A stretch of 64,000 nucleotides of DNA from Hyaloperonospora brassicae (Eukaryota; Oomycota; Peronosporomycetes; Peronosporales; Peronosporaceae), in contig CANTFL010001447.1 of NCBI GenBank assembly GCA_947650285.1, forward strand, positions 162,166 through 226,165, read 5' to 3'. The translations under genes and the position numbers were made by a program. Each line of letters starts with the position of its first letter. Position 1 is the first letter of the stretch. This document shows, in pieces, positions 32,340 through 44,339 of this stretch. Below the pieces are notes generated by a model. The model worked only from the letters and a program-made list of their open reading frames with translations. It was not told where the DNA came from and did no database searches.

Positions 32340-33940
32340 TTTATTCCGGGTTGATAAACGGATTGGCCAGATCTTCCACTCCTTGAAGCTCCGCCTTCGT
32401 CACCACAATGACTTCCTTCCCACGGAATTGCGCGTCCGTAAACCGACACTGGACCGCCGGATGCCTAAACATCCCACACTGCAGAAATCGGAACCTGGGT
32501 CCGACGTCTGGGTGCTTGATGGTGATTACTGTCCCTAACCAAAGCAGGCGCTCTACCCCCTACAAAAAAGTTGGCCATCCAGCAAGATGGAAGGTGACTC
32601 TTTACGCCGTGGACGTTTGTGAATTCGGATTATACGTGTCCACGTCCTCAATCTCAAAATCAGCGGCGAATTTGGATTGTAGATAGGCCGCAATGCGCCC
32701 GATCTCGTTAATACCAGACACGTTGTATAGGAGCACCGTGTACTCCACACGCGAGTGCCCCACGCCCATCCGGCCCCCTCTAATTCAGCCATACCGATCC
32801 CCGCTCCTGCTGGTGCGTGTTCTCCAACACATAAACCCGTCCTTGGAAGGGAATGTGAGCATCGTGCAACTGCTTAGCCGCCTCCCTCGAATGTATACAA
32901 AGAGAATGCTCCGCGTTGAGCGGTCGTAGCTAATGGCTTTATTCAGCCCTAGCAGGCGGTGAACCGCCGGCAAGCTGACCTTCAACATCTCGGAAGAATC
33001 CAAAATCATCGCCGTGATCACTTGCGTAGTCCGCTTGCTGACCGGCACTATACGTCCTCAGGACAGATGGAGGACAAGATGGCCTTCCACCTGCGCCTGA
33101 ACTGTGCGATACAGCCACAATCGCTCCTTACTATCCATAATAGCCTAAACAAAATCCGGGAACCACCGGTACGCTACCTTCCCTTCCTCTATCCCCACAA
33201 TGATACACCTTTCGGCATCCGTATCCTCTCGTAACCGGTAGGCACAAACTGGCCGAAGACGAGCGGTGCCAAGCGCTTTTAGAGCCGCCGACTCCTCGAC
33301 TGAGAACCTAGCGGATCAAACATGAAGTCCTCGTATACGGTTCTGACAGCCGACGCTATTCCAGCACCGACCTGCTGCGATCCGTGACGCATGAACTGTG
33401 CCCACTGATTGAAGACCGGAGCGGTGACCTACTTACGCTGGATAGTCAACCGCCGAATAATCTCTATAAATGCCCATTTTGAAAACACGACATCCCTTCT
33501 GATCTTACGAGGCAGGCCTTTCCCGTATGCATAATTGCCGAATGATCCACACAGACTTGCCGAAACAAAATCAAGAATCAACCTGCTTCCGGTCCCTTAA
33601 GCTTAGAAAAGTGTTTTCGCTTGAGAGGCAACGCTTCTGAACGAATAGGAAGACACACAAACTCAAGAGCAAATAGCTTTAAATTTGTAGGCCTCCAAAC
33701 GTCTACTTAAGTAGGACCGTTTGATTCCTTCATCTCCCCGACGAGCGCGTCAAACATGTCTCGTGTGGCCACTTTGTGCAAAGAGGACGGAGTTCCCGTT
33801 CCGCCCGAGCGATCCCGTACATCAGGGCCTGCCTCATCCGGCTCATCTGGTGCCTGTGTCTCCCCAGGCGAAGTGAATCCATCGCTCCCAGGGAGGGTTG
33901 GTTCCTCGGTAGCGAGCAAAGGAAATCCCGCAGCCACGAT
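32340..33940 (-). pseudogene. LINE ORF1-like region
   Basis: Broken frames on minus: RSILFVYIRGRRLSS with CTMLTFPSKDGF near 32860-32960 (RRM-like beta strands), FRHPAVQCRFTDAQFRGKEV near 32430 ending in NPFINPE and a stop near 32339, and an acidic Pro/Gly-rich N-terminal part (33707-33937). This suits an RNA-binding ORF1 but is too decayed to be certain. Confidence 0.5.
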
Positions 33941-34235
33941 TAGGTCCAGGATGAACCCGGATGCCGACCGTATGACGGCCGGCAGAGTGGCGGTACCGCG
34001 TCCGGATGGAGCTGTAACTCCGGCCGTGGGTGGCTGGTGAGCGTCTGCCGGGCTCCGGGGCCGGCGCTGCCTGGCTCCCCGCCCAGCTATACTGCAGGCC
34101 TGGAGTCCCCGACCGCAGCCCGGTGGCGCGACCGGTCAATAGAGGGTCACTCTCCCTCTCCGGGAGGAGGAGTGGCGACAGCGTGGTGACCGTCGTAGTA
34201 AAGATGCTGGCTGACGCCAGTCCGTGCACTATTTA

Positions 34236-35169
34236 TACTCCTCCACCTGATCACTACAAATTAAAGAGTGATTATACTAACGTAAATTTGTTATACCAAG
34301 TACGTTTGCTGGAGTCTATGGAATTGTAATTCCCGAAAAGAATCGATTTAGGCTGTACATACGTAAGACCAAAATCTTGCACACAAGTTCTAATATTTAA
34401 TTATATAATAATGTTACAAAATGTGTTATCATCAGTTAGCAATTTGATCTGTATAAGACATATGCCTCGATATGGCGTTTTAGATCGATAAGAGATAGAA
34501 TTGTCCTCTAACGAAAATACATTAGGTGGTTTGTGCTGTCTATTACATGATTTGTAGTCCCCCTGAACCGAGAATAGAAGATTTGAGAGCTAGTGTACTC
34601 TTGATAGTCGTTGTTTTACAAGAAACTCGACTAGGCAATTAATTTTAGACTAGTAGATCTGCGAAGAAGATCCCCTATTAAAGAACTTCGTGGCCCTTAT
34701 CGGCTTGAGAATTCATCATAAAAGGAACAAATATTGATCTGCTACAGCTACGATGCTGCCAGTAATTATGTGAGATTTCACCTTTTTCTAAAAAAAACTT
34801 TTAGAAATCACGAGTGTATGAGGTTTATGACAACACGTGAAAGTTGTGTTCAAGAATCTGGTTGTGATATAGTCAGAATGCCAGCCAACATGCCATGTGT
34901 AGCTACGTAGGTCAGTTCGATCTTTATTTCCTTGTTGTAATCACCATCAAACTTACTATCGTACACTCCACATGCTTTGATTGGATTAAGCGACCTCTAT
35001 TTATAGCTTATTAGGCAGGACATATGTTGATTACATTAGGTCGACGTAAAGCTCAAATTAGAGGCCCTACATACGTTAAGATTTGGTGGTTGTCTTGCAC
35101 TTGTGGAGAAGATGTAGGAAGTAAGGTGAATATATTAGCGTTAACTAATCTAGTTCGTCAACAATTACA
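34236..35169. other. AT-rich spacer, nothing recognised
   Basis: No coding frame over 60 codons and no repeat family recognised. It separates the LINE from the intact chromovirus copy. Confidence 0.6.
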
Positions 35170-35174
35170 CATGC
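35170..35174. repeat. Target site duplication CATGC, left
   Basis: Directly before the LTR at 35175; repeated at 42766-42770. Confidence 0.95.
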
Positions 35175-35650
35175 TGTAGCGGAGCTACACAGCTCCTTAA
35201 GTCAGAGGAAGACTTAACGCTCTTACGAGCAACTTTGGTTCTACGAACCCGACTCAGAGAGTCAACAAGCTCAGAGAGCTTACGGTCCCCGTTCCTAAGG
35301 GACCAAACGATTCAAAAGAATCACAGCACAGAGTGCTCAGGAGTAGCTACCTTCACAGGTATTGCTAGCTCCTACCGATCAAAGACGCCTCGTGAGGCAC
35401 GTGTCTCTTACTGATCAAAAGGGGAACTGCATTTTTATTTCTTTAATTAACCTAAAAGAACACCTTAGAACAACGTATTTAACCTGCCCTAAATAACCTC
35501 TTAAAAGATCTCGCAATCAATTGATGACAGACATCGGTCTTCAACAATTGATACACTCACTGTGTTCTAAAATTACTTTATAGGGTAACCCCCTCTCTTG
35601 TGTGCACCACACCTATCGTCGACTACCAGCCGACGTGTAACCCCGTTACA
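35175..35650 (-). repeat. 3' LTR of the intact chromovirus
   Basis: Lies at the 3' end in element orientation. It reads TGTAGCGGAGCTACA...TGTAACCCCGTTACA on plus and is followed by the polypurine tract complement. It lies upstream of the antisense frame and is the natural place for an antisense promoter. Confidence 0.96.
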
Positions 35651-35757
35651 CCCTCCCCCACCAGACTGACGTTACCACCAAACGTCAATCGGCTTCTTTC
35701 CTCGAAGAGGTCGGGTGTGTGTGTGCTTAACCTCGCGGTTGCTAAACACGAAACACC

Positions 35758-37059
35758 ATGGCATTGCCACCCAACGAGTCTCGGACTCTTTCATCTTACC
35801 TCGACTTCGACGAGGATGTGGACTATGGTAGTGATACCAGTGTCCATGGAGATGACGGGATATCATCCCACTCCGCTGTACCTGAGGCTCGTCCTCTAAC
35901 AGCATCGAATCCGTTCGTTGAACGTGGTGATACCACCGCGCCAGTGGCGCAGCATCATACAACAGATGCAGATGAGAACATCATCACGAACCCGCTCGAC
36001 GAGCAACAGCAGCTGATCCGTCAGCGTGAGGAGCGTGCTCTACGTCGCACTCATACCCAGGCGGTTATTCGAAACCGGAGTGGTTACGTGTTCTCAACAC
36101 CAGACGTGGAGCAACGCCTCCGTCAAACGGAAGGCCGTAGCCTTTCAACATGGGCCATTGGCCCCGAGGCTACGTCGCCAGAAGATATCGCCTTTCGCAA
36201 GGCTCTAAATGAGAGGTATCTCGAACCAGCCTTTACCACGCAAGGTCAGTACCTTGCACACCTTGAGAGTCTTTCTCGTGGTGTTTCGGTTCGACCGATA
36301 AAGGGCGTGCCCATCTTGTTGTTCGCTGGCGAACTGCCCGAGGAGGAGGACAATGAGTTCATCCGTTGGGTGTACCGCAAGCGGCATCTTAGCAGTGTGC
36401 CAACGCTGCGGGCCAGCGCCGATGTGGCTGACGTTCGTCTGGAACGGAAGCTCCGGTTCGAGTATGCCAAGCTCAAGGCCAGAGGCCAGTTGCGTACACG
36501 TACGCGTTATGCTCCGGCTACAATGGTAGCCACGGGTCACGACCCTAAGGTGCGGAGCAACACGCCACCTCCCACCACTATTGGTGAGAAGCGTTCTCGC
36601 TCGCAAGGCGACCCTGGCCACGATGTTCAAAAACATCCACGGCGTAAGGGCAGTCCTGCCGAAGGGGTATCTCATACTCCCACGAGTTCTCCGACTCCGG
36701 GTACCCTCGCCACTTCACCAGATACTGGTATTGGCCACGACGACGACGTCGCTGAAGGATTTTCTCCACATGGAACTGGTGGTTCCCTTGCTCATCGAGC
36801 AGCGTCGGTGGCGGTCGGGGTACCGAAGGAGGAGCATGAGAAGGTGCTCCGTGAGCTGAGTGGTCTCCGAGAGACATTGGGTAAGACCCAGAATGAACTC
36901 GGCGCGATGCAAGCCCGTGTTCAGGCGTTGGAGTTGGCCTTAGCCCGTGTGGATGGTCAGCTTGACCTCCTGGTTCGGATGCAACAGTCGACGTCAAGGC
37001 CTTATTTCCAGGCGCAAGCGCCTCCGAGTTCACATGGGACGGGTCCCGATACGGCTTAA
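35758..37059 (+). CDS. Antisense protein of the chromovirus (433 aa), function unknown
   Basis: Open frame on the strand opposite gag-pol, 108 bases inside the 3' LTR, start context AACACC ATGG. The N-terminal 100 residues are acidic and disordered-looking ([13 protein letters not shown]). Residues 100-265 look folded ([56 protein letters not shown]). A basic stretch follows ([15 protein letters not shown]). Residues 355-415 are a heptad-patterned coiled coil ([18 protein letters not shown]). The last 482 bases overlap the end of pol, including the chromodomain. It is conserved in all three copies, where it carries one stop each in the two dead ones. It resembles no family I know. Antisense frames near the 3' LTR are known in some plant gypsy elements (Tat group) and in HTLV (HBZ), so a regulatory or accessory role is possible. 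Confidence 0.72.
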   Translation: MALPPNESRTLSSYLDFDEDVDYGSDTSVHGDDGISSHSAVPEARPLTASNPFVERGDTTAPVAQHHTTDADENIITNPLDEQQQLIRQREERALRRTHTQAVIRNRSGYVFSTPDVEQRLRQTEGRSLSTWAIGPEATSPEDIAFRKALNERYLEPAFTTQGQYLAHLESLSRGVSVRPIKGVPILLFAGELPEEEDNEFIRWVYRKRHLSSVPTLRASADVADVRLERKLRFEYAKLKARGQLRTRTRYAPATMVATGHDPKVRSNTPPPTTIGEKRSRSQGDPGHDVQKHPRRKGSPAEGVSHTPTSSPTPGTLATSPDTGIGHDDDVAEGFSPHGTGGSLAHRAASVAVGVPKEEHEKVLRELSGLRETLGKTQNELGAMQARVQALELALARVDGQLDLLVRMQQSTSRPYFQAQAPPSSHGTGPDTA

Positions 37060-40000
37060 GCAAGCCAACGTAGAACACTGGGTGCGTGCGCAGTTTGCGC
37101 GGAAGGTTGAGCGTGTACGCCAATCCCTTCTTAGCGATGACCGTGAACGGCCCAATGAAGCGCGGACGCAACTTTGTCTTGAAGACAGCAGAGACTACAT
37201 TTGTAGGTAGGTTTTTAGCATTGAGTAGAACTTGGTCTCCGACCTTATAACGTTCAATACATCCTCTGCCTTTAACATCAGCTTGCTCCTTTTGTCTATC
37301 TTGGCTATCAGCCAGTGCATCACGCACGTGTCGTAACACATTCAAGCGCGTTGCGAGAAACTCGCTTACCTGTTTATGAACAGTAGCAGGGCTGATATCT
37401 GCAAGCCGATCGGCCATCTCTCCCCCACCAAGCCCTGAACCACGCAGTGGTAGCGTTAACGGAACGCGAGGGTGTGTGAGACCGTTCACGTAGAACGGAG
37501 TAAAGCCTGTAGAGGCGTGAACAGCGTTATTTAACGCAAACTCAACAACAGGGAGCATCGAACTCCAACGTTTTGGTGTATTAGCGCAAACACTGCGTAA
37601 TATATCACCGATAACGCGATTGACTCGCTCGGTTTGACCATCTGTCTGCGGATGATCCGCTGTGGACATGTCCAAACGTGTGCCGAGCACCTTGAAGATG
37701 GACTTCCAAAACTTCCCAGTGAAGCGAGGGTCTCGGTCAGAGACAATTGCCACAGGCAAGCCGTGTTGTCGAAACACTCGATCGATAAACAGCGTAGCTG
37801 TACCTTCACCATCAATGGTATCTGGCACAGCCGCCAAGTGAGCCATCTTGCTCAAACGGTCAACAAAGACCACAATACCCGTATTGCCTTGCCCATCTTT
37901 CGGCAGACCGAACATGAAATCCATGCTGATGGACTCCCAGCACCCAGAGGGTATAGGGAGACTAGCGAGCGGCGCAGCCGCATGAGCTGAGGGTTTCACC
38001 CGTTGACACGTTTCGCACGTACGCACATATGTGCTTACCCATTTGTAAAGTTTGGGCCACCAATAATATTGGCTCACGGAGCTATATGTCTTTTCTCGAC
38101 CGAGATGACCGCTCACCGCAGTATCATGCGCCTCATAGAGGATGCGATACTTCAATTCCTCATCATGAGGGACAACGATACGGGGAGTATCCTCCATATC
38201 TGTGCTATAGCACAACAGGCCTTGATCGATGGAATATCGATGTAGCCTCGCACGCAAACGTGCCGACAATTTAATGTCTGAGTCGTTAAACTCCTCGCTC
38301 CCCAGAGCACGTAGCAAAGCTACACAATGTTCATCTTTGGCATATGCCGAACGAATGAGGTCTGTGACCGATGATGACAGAGTCGTAACATGAGCAAGCT
38401 CATAGTCAGGCCTGCGTGACAACGCATCAGCCAAAGCATTCTGCTTGCCCGGCTTATACTTCACCTCGAAGTTGTATTCCGCAAAGAATGAGAGCCAACG
38501 GGCCATTCGCTGAGAGAGATGTGGCGACTGGGTCGCAGTGCGTAATGACGCATGATCTGTAAAGATCACAAAAGGCTTAGAGCCAAGCAGATGAACTCTG
38601 AATTTAACTAAAGCATACTTCATTGCAAGTAGCTCTTTGTCATGAACTGGATAGTTCTTTTCAGCTGCTTTCAACTGCCGGGACTCAAACGCAATGACGC
38701 GTTCCCGTCCATCATTATCTGTTTGTAACAGAGCACTGCCGATGGCAAAGTCAGATGCGTCACAGACGACACTGAAAGGCCGATCAGGATCGGGCAAAGC
38801 CAAGATTGGCGCATGAAGAAGACTCTCTTTTACAGCCGTAAAGGCTTCCTGCTCGGTGTTCGTCCAACACCATTCCACATCCTTTTTAAGGAGATTGGAT
38901 AATGGTCGAGCCATGTCTGCATAGTTTGCACTATACTTGTGTAAGTAATTGGCAAGACCAAGCCACTTACGTAAGTCCTTCTGGTTCTGAGGAACCGGCC
39001 AATCGACTATGGCTTTTATCTTAGCGGGATCCGCTCTAAGACCACGCTTCCCAATGAAGCACCCTAAAAAGGGAATCTCTTGTGCACCAAAGATGCACTT
39101 AGAGGCGTTGGCATACAACTTGTTTGTGCGCATGCACTCGAGCACTGCTCGTAAATGGTCGATGTGATTATCCACATCAGACCGGCCGTTCATAGCACGA
39201 CTATGGACAAAGATGTCATCAAAGTAGGTCTGTGCATAACCTCGGTGAGGCCGAAACAGTTGCGTCACAAGACGATTGAACGTAGCTGGCGCGTTTGACA
39301 AGCCCTGTGGCATAACTAGCCACTCCCAGAGCATACCGCTCGGGGTACTAACCGCTGTTAGCGGAATATCTTTCTCACGCATGAGTAATTGGTAATAACC
39401 ATCGACTAAATCGAGTGCACTGTACATCGTACATCCCACCATATTGTTCTGAAGAACATCTTTCCGAGGGATTGGTGTCTGAGCCGGGATCGTGGCAGCA
39501 TTAAGCTTATTGTAAGCATGAACAATGCGCCACTTTCCATTGGGCTTTCGAACACAAAATGTGGGCGTGGAATGAGGAGATTTGCTCTCACGAACCATGC
39601 CCGCTGCGTGCTTTGCACGAAAGAAGTCGTCAATGACGTCGCACTGTTCCTTCGGTAAAGGCCACTGCCGTGTTACGCAGTATTTAGTTCCAGGAACCAA
39701 GTCAATTTCATGACGTACACCTCTATCGGGAGGTAAGACGGACGGTGGGTTGTGACACACCACGTCCTGAAACTCCTTTACCAAAGGATAGAACGGATCA
39801 AGAGGATCCTTAAGGATCGAAGATCCACTACGGGCATCCAATGCCGCCTTTGTGTCCTCAAGGACAGACTCGTCCAATAACGAGGATGAGTTCAACTCAA
39901 TATCTGGTCGAATGACCACTAACTCGGATAATTCTCCTGCCTGTAAGGCTTGGCTAAATTCGCCGTCAGACATTTCGTCTAGTTCAAAGAGAGTATCCAA

Positions 40001-41212
40001 AGATGGAAGAGTCTCAAGACTAATATTGCCATCGATCTGGCCAGTCAACCCATTGACAAGTGTATATAGTGTATTATTACTATTATCACTTCGTGACTTC
40101 TTAGACGTTGGGCGCTTCACAGTTGCCACCTTACGCTGGAATCGTTTCCTCACAGAAACCGTACGCCTCCTAGAGGCCGGGACAGTCGGGTCCCCGTGGT
40201 TGCTATTTGTCTTAGCACGCTCTAGACGAGAGCTCATGTCTTGAACGACATCTGGTGAAGTGTTACGTAACTCAAACACTTCACCCAGTGGATTTACACG
40301 GACCACTTCACGTACAGCATTCGGGCCTAGCCCTGAACGCTCTGGCTTCTCGCCATCAATGTCATTACCGACATTCAGTGAGGTGCCATCACGGCCGCCC
40401 TCACTCTGTGTAATTTCACGTGCCACCGCACTGACATCATGGGAATTACTTCCTGTATGTCCCGCCCGTAGGCCAACCATGCTTGACGCATGCAGTGACT
40501 CATTATCACAACGAGTATCACTCAACGGAGTACAACTCTCTTCAAACACATTAGAAGAGCTCCGCTCAACATTCATGTCATAGACATTCGAGTTAATCAA
40601 CTCCGACATACCAATGTCCAGCACATTGACATCTTCCGTCAATGGCTCGCGCCAATAGCGCTTTTGTTGCCTAGCAAAGGTGGGTTCATGACTCTCCAAA
40701 ACTCCACTAGGAACATTGCGCGTTGCGCCTAAGGTCTTAGACCTCCAATCGATCCATGGTTCATGGCGTTCAAGCCATGCCATGCCTAGGATGAGATCGT
40801 ATCTCGAATCCAAGTCAAGGACGAGACAGCGTTCTGTGCTATCAAAGTCCAAAAACCTCACGCCCAAGTTCAACGGAACTTTAGGCACAGTAACGCGACT
40901 ACCCGTCGCTAACCGAACAGTGATGGAATCACCATCGTGCGCTTTGAGCGCCTCAGCATATTGCTGACTCCCCTCAAGGGAACGGCGTCTAGCATAGTTG
41001 CATGACGCCCCAGAATCGATTAATATCGACCAGTGCTTCTCAAAGCCTTTAACTATCGCCTCAGCGACTAACAAGCCAGACTTGTATCCACGCTCTGTGA
41101 TTGCTGGCACGGAGCTCTGTGGGGCTAAGCCCTGTGTCGCTCTACCTCGTAGAGAAGTGACAGAACTCAGTTCTACCCCAGTAGGGCGCCCCGCGCCTAC
41201 TGGGTGTCGACG
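36578..41212 (-). CDS. pol: Pol polyprotein of the intact chromovirus
   Basis: 1544 codons in the -1 frame relative to gag, open from the frameshift site (41212) to the stop at 36578. In order: aspartic protease (LIDSGAS), a roughly 350-residue acidic Ser-rich linker of unknown role, RT ([30 protein letters not shown]), RNase H ([30 protein letters not shown]), integrase (HLGREKTY...CETCQ zinc finger; [28 protein letters not shown] supply the DD35E acids), GPY/F-like RFIGPF, and a C-terminal chromodomain ([28 protein letters not shown]). No defect is visible. The 3' 482 bases also code on the other strand. Confidence 0.96.
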   Translation of the reverse strand, partial: RRHPVGAGRPTGVELSSVTSLRGRATQGLAPQSSVPAITERGYKSGLLVAEAIVKGFEKHWSILIDSGASCNYARRRSLEGSQQYAEALKAHDGDSITVRLATGSRVTVPKVPLNLGVRFLDFDSTERCLVLDLDSRYDLILGMAWLERHEPWIDWRSKTLGATRNVPSGVLESHEPTFARQQKRYWREPLTEDVNVLDIGMSELINSNVYDMNVERSSSNVFEESCTPLSDTRCDNESLHASSMVGLRAGHTGSNSHDVSAVAREITQSEGGRDGTSLNVGNDIDGEKPERSGLGPNAVREVVRVNPLGEVFELRNTSPDVVQDMSSRLERAKTNSNHGDPTVPASRRRTVSVRKRFQRKVATVKRPTSKKSRSDNSNNTLYTLVNGLTGQIDGNISLETLPSLDTLFELDEMSDGEFSQALQAGELSELVVIRPDIELNSSSLLDESVLEDTKAALDARSGSSILKDPLDPFYPLVKEFQDVVCHNPPSVLPPDRGVRHEIDLVPGTKYCVTRQWPLPKEQCDVIDDFFRAKHAAGMVRESKSPHSTPTFCVRKPNGKWRIVHAYNKLNAATIPAQTPIPRKDVLQNNMVGCTMYSALDLVDGYYQLLMREKDIPLTAVSTPSGMLWEWLVMPQGLSNAPATFNRLVTQLFRPHRGYAQTYFDDIFVHSRAMNGRSDVDNHIDHLRAVLECMRTNKLYANASKCIFGAQEIPFLGCFIGKRGLRADPAKIKAIVDWPVPQNQKDLRKWLGLANYLHKYSANYADMARPLSNLLKKDVEWCWTNTEQEAFTAVKESLLHAPILALPDPDRPFSVVCDASDFAIGSALLQTDNDGRERVIAFESRQLKAAEKNYPVHDKELLAMKYALVKFRVHLLGSKPFVIFTDHASLRTATQSPHLSQRMARWLSFFAEYNFEVKYKPGKQNALADALSRRPDYELAHVTTLSSSVTDLIRSAYAKDEHCVALLRALGSEEFNDSDIKLSARLRARLHRYSIDQGLLCYSTDMEDTPRIVVPHDEELKYRILYEAHDTAVSGHLGREKTYSSVSQYYWWPKLYKWVSTYVRTCETCQRVKPSAHAAAPLASLPIPSGCWESISMDFMFGLPKDGQGNTGIVVFVDRLSKMAHLAAVPDTIDGEGTATLFIDRVFRQHGLPVAIVSDRDPRFTGKFWKSIFKVLGTRLDMSTADHPQTDGQTERVNRVIGDILRSVCANTPKRWSSMLPVVEFALNNAVHASTGFTPFYVNGLTHPRVPLTLPLRGSGLGGGEMADRLADISPATVHKQVSEFLATRLNVLRHVRDALADSQDRQKEQADVKGRGCIERYKVGDQVLLNAKNLPTNVVSAVFKTKLRPRFIGPFTVIAKKGLAYTLNLPRKLRTHPVFYVGLLKPYRDPSHVNSEALAPGNKALTSTVASEPGGQADHPHGLRPTPTPEHGLASRRVHSGSYPMSLGDHSAHGAPSHAPPSVPRPPPTLLDEQGNHQFHVEKILQRRRRRGQYQYLVKWRGYPESENSWEYEIPLRQDCPYAVDVFEHRGQGRLASENASHQ

Positions 41213-41218
41213 TTTCCC
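41177..41218 (-). promoter_or_regulatory. Gag-Pol -1 frameshift signal of the intact copy
   Basis: GGGAAAC at 41218-41212, 7-nt spacer, then a 9-bp stem (41204-41196 with 41185-41177). One G-to-C difference from the other copies turns the loop into an extra 3-bp stem with a bulged C, so the hairpin is kept in a slightly different form. Confidence 0.9.
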
Positions 41219-42231
41219 CGTGCCATACCAAGTTTCTGGTTGAGGCTGGGGTTTCGACCCGTAGGAGTCGGTCGTTGCTTACGCAAAGGACAAGTGGGAC
41301 GCAAATGTTTAGTGCTTCCGCACATGTAACAGCGTCTCACCTCCTGTCGTTGCTCGGCAACATGAAGCTCAGCTTCACCTTCATCTTCAGCATTGCTGAG
41401 ATCCATCGGTTCGGGCTTACAGTAAGCCGAGCTGCTTGCTGAGGTTGCCCTCGCAAAGCTTGGGTTGTACCCATTCCAACCAAGTCTGGCCGACTTGAAG
41501 TTGTGCTCAGCATTCTGAGCGATGCTCACAGCCTCCTCAAAAGTCGAGGGATGGACTCGAAAGACCTCGGTCCTGGCAATGCCAGTGCGAAGACCTTCCA
41601 TGAAGACTGTCACGTAGACGGTCTCAGGGAGAGGGTCGGACTGCATGGCAGCCATCAGAGTTCTCAACTCCTGGACATAGTCCGTTAACTCGTTCTTACC
41701 CTGACGGGTAGACAAGAAGCGTGAGCGCACGCGATATGCCTGGTTAGGCGGCGAGAAAACTCGCAAAAGGTCCAACTTGAGCGAATCCCACGTGGGAAAC
41801 GCCAAGTTGACCGACGTGCCACACGTCAAAGCCCACTCTCTCGCTCTACCATCGAGCTTAGAGATAGCCAACGAGACCCGCTGGTTCTCAAGTGAGATGA
41901 GACCAGAGTCCATGGCCATCTCAATCTCACGGATCCAGAGGGTAAGGTTTTCCCCCTCCTTCCCGGAGTAACATTTAACGTCCACCCGAAGGGGACGAGG
42001 CTTAGCCTCTTCTGGTGGCATAGCCACATAGCGTGTCGGCATAGCCGACGCTACTTGGTTTTGAACCTGGCCCAACAGGGCCGTTTCATACTGCATGAAG
42101 GTCTCTACTCGTGCGTTGAGCACATCGGGACCTTGTGCAGCGAGAAACTCCACGTACTCAGGGCCTACGGCCGCGGTCAGCTTATCAAGCGCGACCTTTT
42201 GGGCCTCAGAGAGGGGTGTGGATTGCTCCAT
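41197..42231 (-). CDS. gag: Gag of the intact chromovirus
   Basis: 344 aa from ATG 42231 to TAG 41199-41197, nearly identical to the outer copy's Gag (changes such as SYARAT to SFARAT and EAGLHV to EAELHV). Capsid-like core plus a single CCHC knuckle. The start codon is inside a leader hairpin. Confidence 0.95.
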   Translation of the reverse strand: MEQSTPLSEAQKVALDKLTAAVGPEYVEFLAAQGPDVLNARVETFMQYETALLGQVQNQVASAMPTRYVAMPPEEAKPRPLRVDVKCYSGKEGENLTLWIREIEMAMDSGLISLENQRVSLAISKLDGRAREWALTCGTSVNLAFPTWDSLKLDLLRVFSPPNQAYRVRSRFLSTRQGKNELTDYVQELRTLMAAMQSDPLPETVYVTVFMEGLRTGIARTEVFRVHPSTFEEAVSIAQNAEHNFKSARLGWNGYNPSFARATSASSSAYCKPEPMDLSNAEDEGEAELHVAEQRQEVRRCYMCGSTKHLRPTCPLRKQRPTPTGRNPSLNQKLGMARGNVDTQ

Positions 42232-42289
42232 CCTCACAGAGGATCAGTCGTAACGACTCAGGCGTAGATTGACTACAAGTGCTACCAAG

Positions 42290-42765
42290 TGTAGCGGAGC
42301 TACACAGCTCCTTAAGTCAGAGGAAGACTTAACGCTCTTACGAGCAACTTTGGTTCTACGAACCCGACTCAGAGAGTCAACAAGCTCAGAGAGCTTACGG
42401 TCCCCGTTCCTAAGGGACCAAACGATTCAAAAGAATCACAGCACAGAGTGCTCAGGAGTAGCTACCTTCACAGGTATTGCTAGCTCCTACCGATCAAAGA
42501 CGCCTCGTGAGGCACGTGTCTCTTACTGATCAAAAGGGGAACTGCATTTTTATTTCTTTAATTAACCTAAAAGAACACCTTAGAACAACGTATTTAACCT
42601 GCCCTAAATAACCTCTTAAAAGATCTCGCAATCAATTGATGACAGACATCGGTCTTCAACAATTGATACACTCACTGTGTTCTAAAATTACTTTATAGGG
42701 TAACCCCCTCTCTTGTGTGCACCACACCTATCGTCGACTACCAGCCGACGTGTAACCCCGTTACA
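42290..42765 (-). repeat. 5' LTR of the intact chromovirus
   Basis: 476 bp, reads identical to 35175-35650. The presumed primer-binding site lies just inside it (about 42271-42288, complement). Confidence 0.96.
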
Positions 42766-42770
42766 CATGC
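42766..42770. repeat. Target site duplication CATGC, right
   Basis: Matches 35170-35174. Confidence 0.95.
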
Positions 42771-43454
42771 ATTCTTGTCGGCACTACAGCTTGACCCGGT
42801 AATGTCGCATGTGATGATCGCACCTCTGCGTCCAACATGTAATAATCATGCCACATGCTGACCTCATGTGGCGAACGTATCCCCGATCCCCACTTGTCAA
42901 GATGTCACATAAAACAGCCAATTAGGAGGTGTCACATTACCTGAACTAATCGTGTACTAATTGTTCGAGTCCTTATGACCTGTCACGAGCAATATTTCCT
43001 ATCTTTATACCAGCTTTTGTAGAACAAGAATGTCGTCGACACCAACAGATACATCCAATTGTCTAGTCTCAGCCGTCGCCAAAGCCATTAACTTTCGACA
43101 AAAAAACATCGCACGATCATTCAGTTGATTTAAGCGATCTCACCGCTCACGGATATTAGTGTCGCTAATATCCTGCAAAAGAAGCACCAGTAATATAAAT
43201 CAGTAAGATAAAGTATATTGCGGTCACCGTCACTGTGTATAGCTTATCCCAACAAACACGTTTCGACAAAAAGCAAACAATATACACCATCCTAATTCCT
43301 TTAAATGATGGTATATGTTCACGCATGGAATCATTCTGTTCATACAGTGGTAAATTCTATCGTAGCAGCAAGCGATATAAATTAAACCGGAAATAAACCT
43401 ATTAAAGCCATGATTGTCGGCTCAGATGTACCAAAAATATCTACCAATAGTGTA
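42771..43454. other. AT-rich spacer with possible element remnants
   Basis: No clear gene. A short plus-strand frame begins at about 43030 (MSSTPTDTSNCLVSAVAKA) and ends within 35 codons; it could be a decayed retroelement gag start. The hairpin-like TGTGGCATG/CATGTGGC motifs near 42850 may be an old LTR. Confidence 0.4.
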
Positions 43455-44059
43455 TTAGTAGTAAGTATAAGTAATAGTATAACAGCCTCAACGGACGTAG
43501 ATAACAATCTCGAGCTAGGGTAGACAATACAAGCAGGTGCGTTAATTTAGATACTTTCGCTAATTTCTTCTCGGAACCAGTTGTATATCGTCAAACTGAT
43601 AAAAAATTAGATTTTTCAGAAGCCTGCCTGATCTTGACAGCCTAGTAAGCTTACATTCCTATGACTTCACAACATAGGATTGGCGCTGACGCTTAACGCG
43701 CTCATTGTAGAAATTTGAAAGTTATAGGCCCGACTAAAAAAACCAATTGTACCTACAGATGAATCGCACCGGCTTGTTAACTCGACATGTCTCCATTAGT
43801 GCCGTATTCACACTATAATCGTCTCGTCACTCAATATGAAAAGAATAAGTCTGTATGACTGAGCTTTACCGGCTCGTCGTCGACGAGGATCCTTATTTTG
43901 CTGGTACTTAGCGTTACGATTACAAAAACTTTTCTTGTTTCTTGTTGCTAGCAGTCGATCATCGTACAAGCTATCCATCTCGAGGTTTGATGACAGGCGT
44001 AAACAAGTCCACAGAGGGAGTAATGGTATCTGTACAAGTTTCTTTGAATTATCATTTTT
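43455..44059 (-). repeat. Decayed LTR, same family as the solo LTR at 48393
   Basis: Blocks match 48420-48990 in order: ACAGCCTCAAC, AGAAGCCTGCCTGAT, TGACTTCAC, CACCGGCTTGT, CGTCGTCGAC and ACAAGCTAT...CTCGAGG. It is strongly diverged, with indels. The borders are approximate. Confidence 0.65.
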
Positions 44060-44311
44060 TGCGATGAGATCCGACTAAAGATGCACCTATGTCAAAAGGA
44101 GTAAGACCAGAAGTGAGTTGTATTCTGTGAGCGCTTCTCGTCATCCTTCCCTACCGTTTTTACTTTCTTAAAAATATAATCGTCCAACTGCTTCATGCTG
44201 TTTGTCGTGTCCCGTCTCGTCATTTCCCGTCTCGTCTCGTCGTGTCTCCTTTCCTGGAAATCAGTTACCGTTTACTCGTTGATGTTAAATTACGTCGCAT
44301 CACCTGCAATT
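44060..44311 (-). repeat. 3' LTR of the copia element
   Basis: Shares its blocks in order with 48305-48392 plus 49277-49451. About 250 bp, borders approximate. Confidence 0.65.
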
Positions 44312-44339
44312 AACACTCTTCCATGCGCCCACATTTGAC

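Larger units (their letters stand above)
28532..34235 (-). mobile_element. LINE, 5' half
   Basis: Continues the LINE cut at 13857. Right to left: a GC-rich 5' region with an N-terminal ORF1-like segment (33707-34229), ORF1-like pieces near 32340-33048, an OTU-like segment (31168-31785), an unassigned 146-codon frame (30245-30685), AP-type endonuclease pieces (29093-29886) and a linker to the RT. With the 3' half the element is about 8.8 kb. Frames are badly broken. The 5' end near 34235 is judged from the change to AT-rich sequence; I found no LINE target duplication. Confidence 0.78.
35175..42765 (-). mobile_element. Intact Ty3/gypsy chromovirus copy
   Basis: 7591 bp, minus orientation, with two 476-bp LTRs (35175-35650 and 42290-42765) that read identical base for base, and target duplication CATGC on both sides. 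Gag, the frameshift signal, pol and the antisense frame are all open. The polypurine tract (complement at 35651-35663) and leader hairpins are in place. Identical LTRs mean very recent insertion, so this is the best candidate for an active member. The C-terminal chromodomain places it among chromoviruses, which are thought to steer integration to marked chromatin. Confidence 0.96.

Noticed and set aside
10779..34235. Target duplication of the LINE
   Set aside because: I compared the sequence near 10740-10780 with that near 34230-34300 and found no convincing match.
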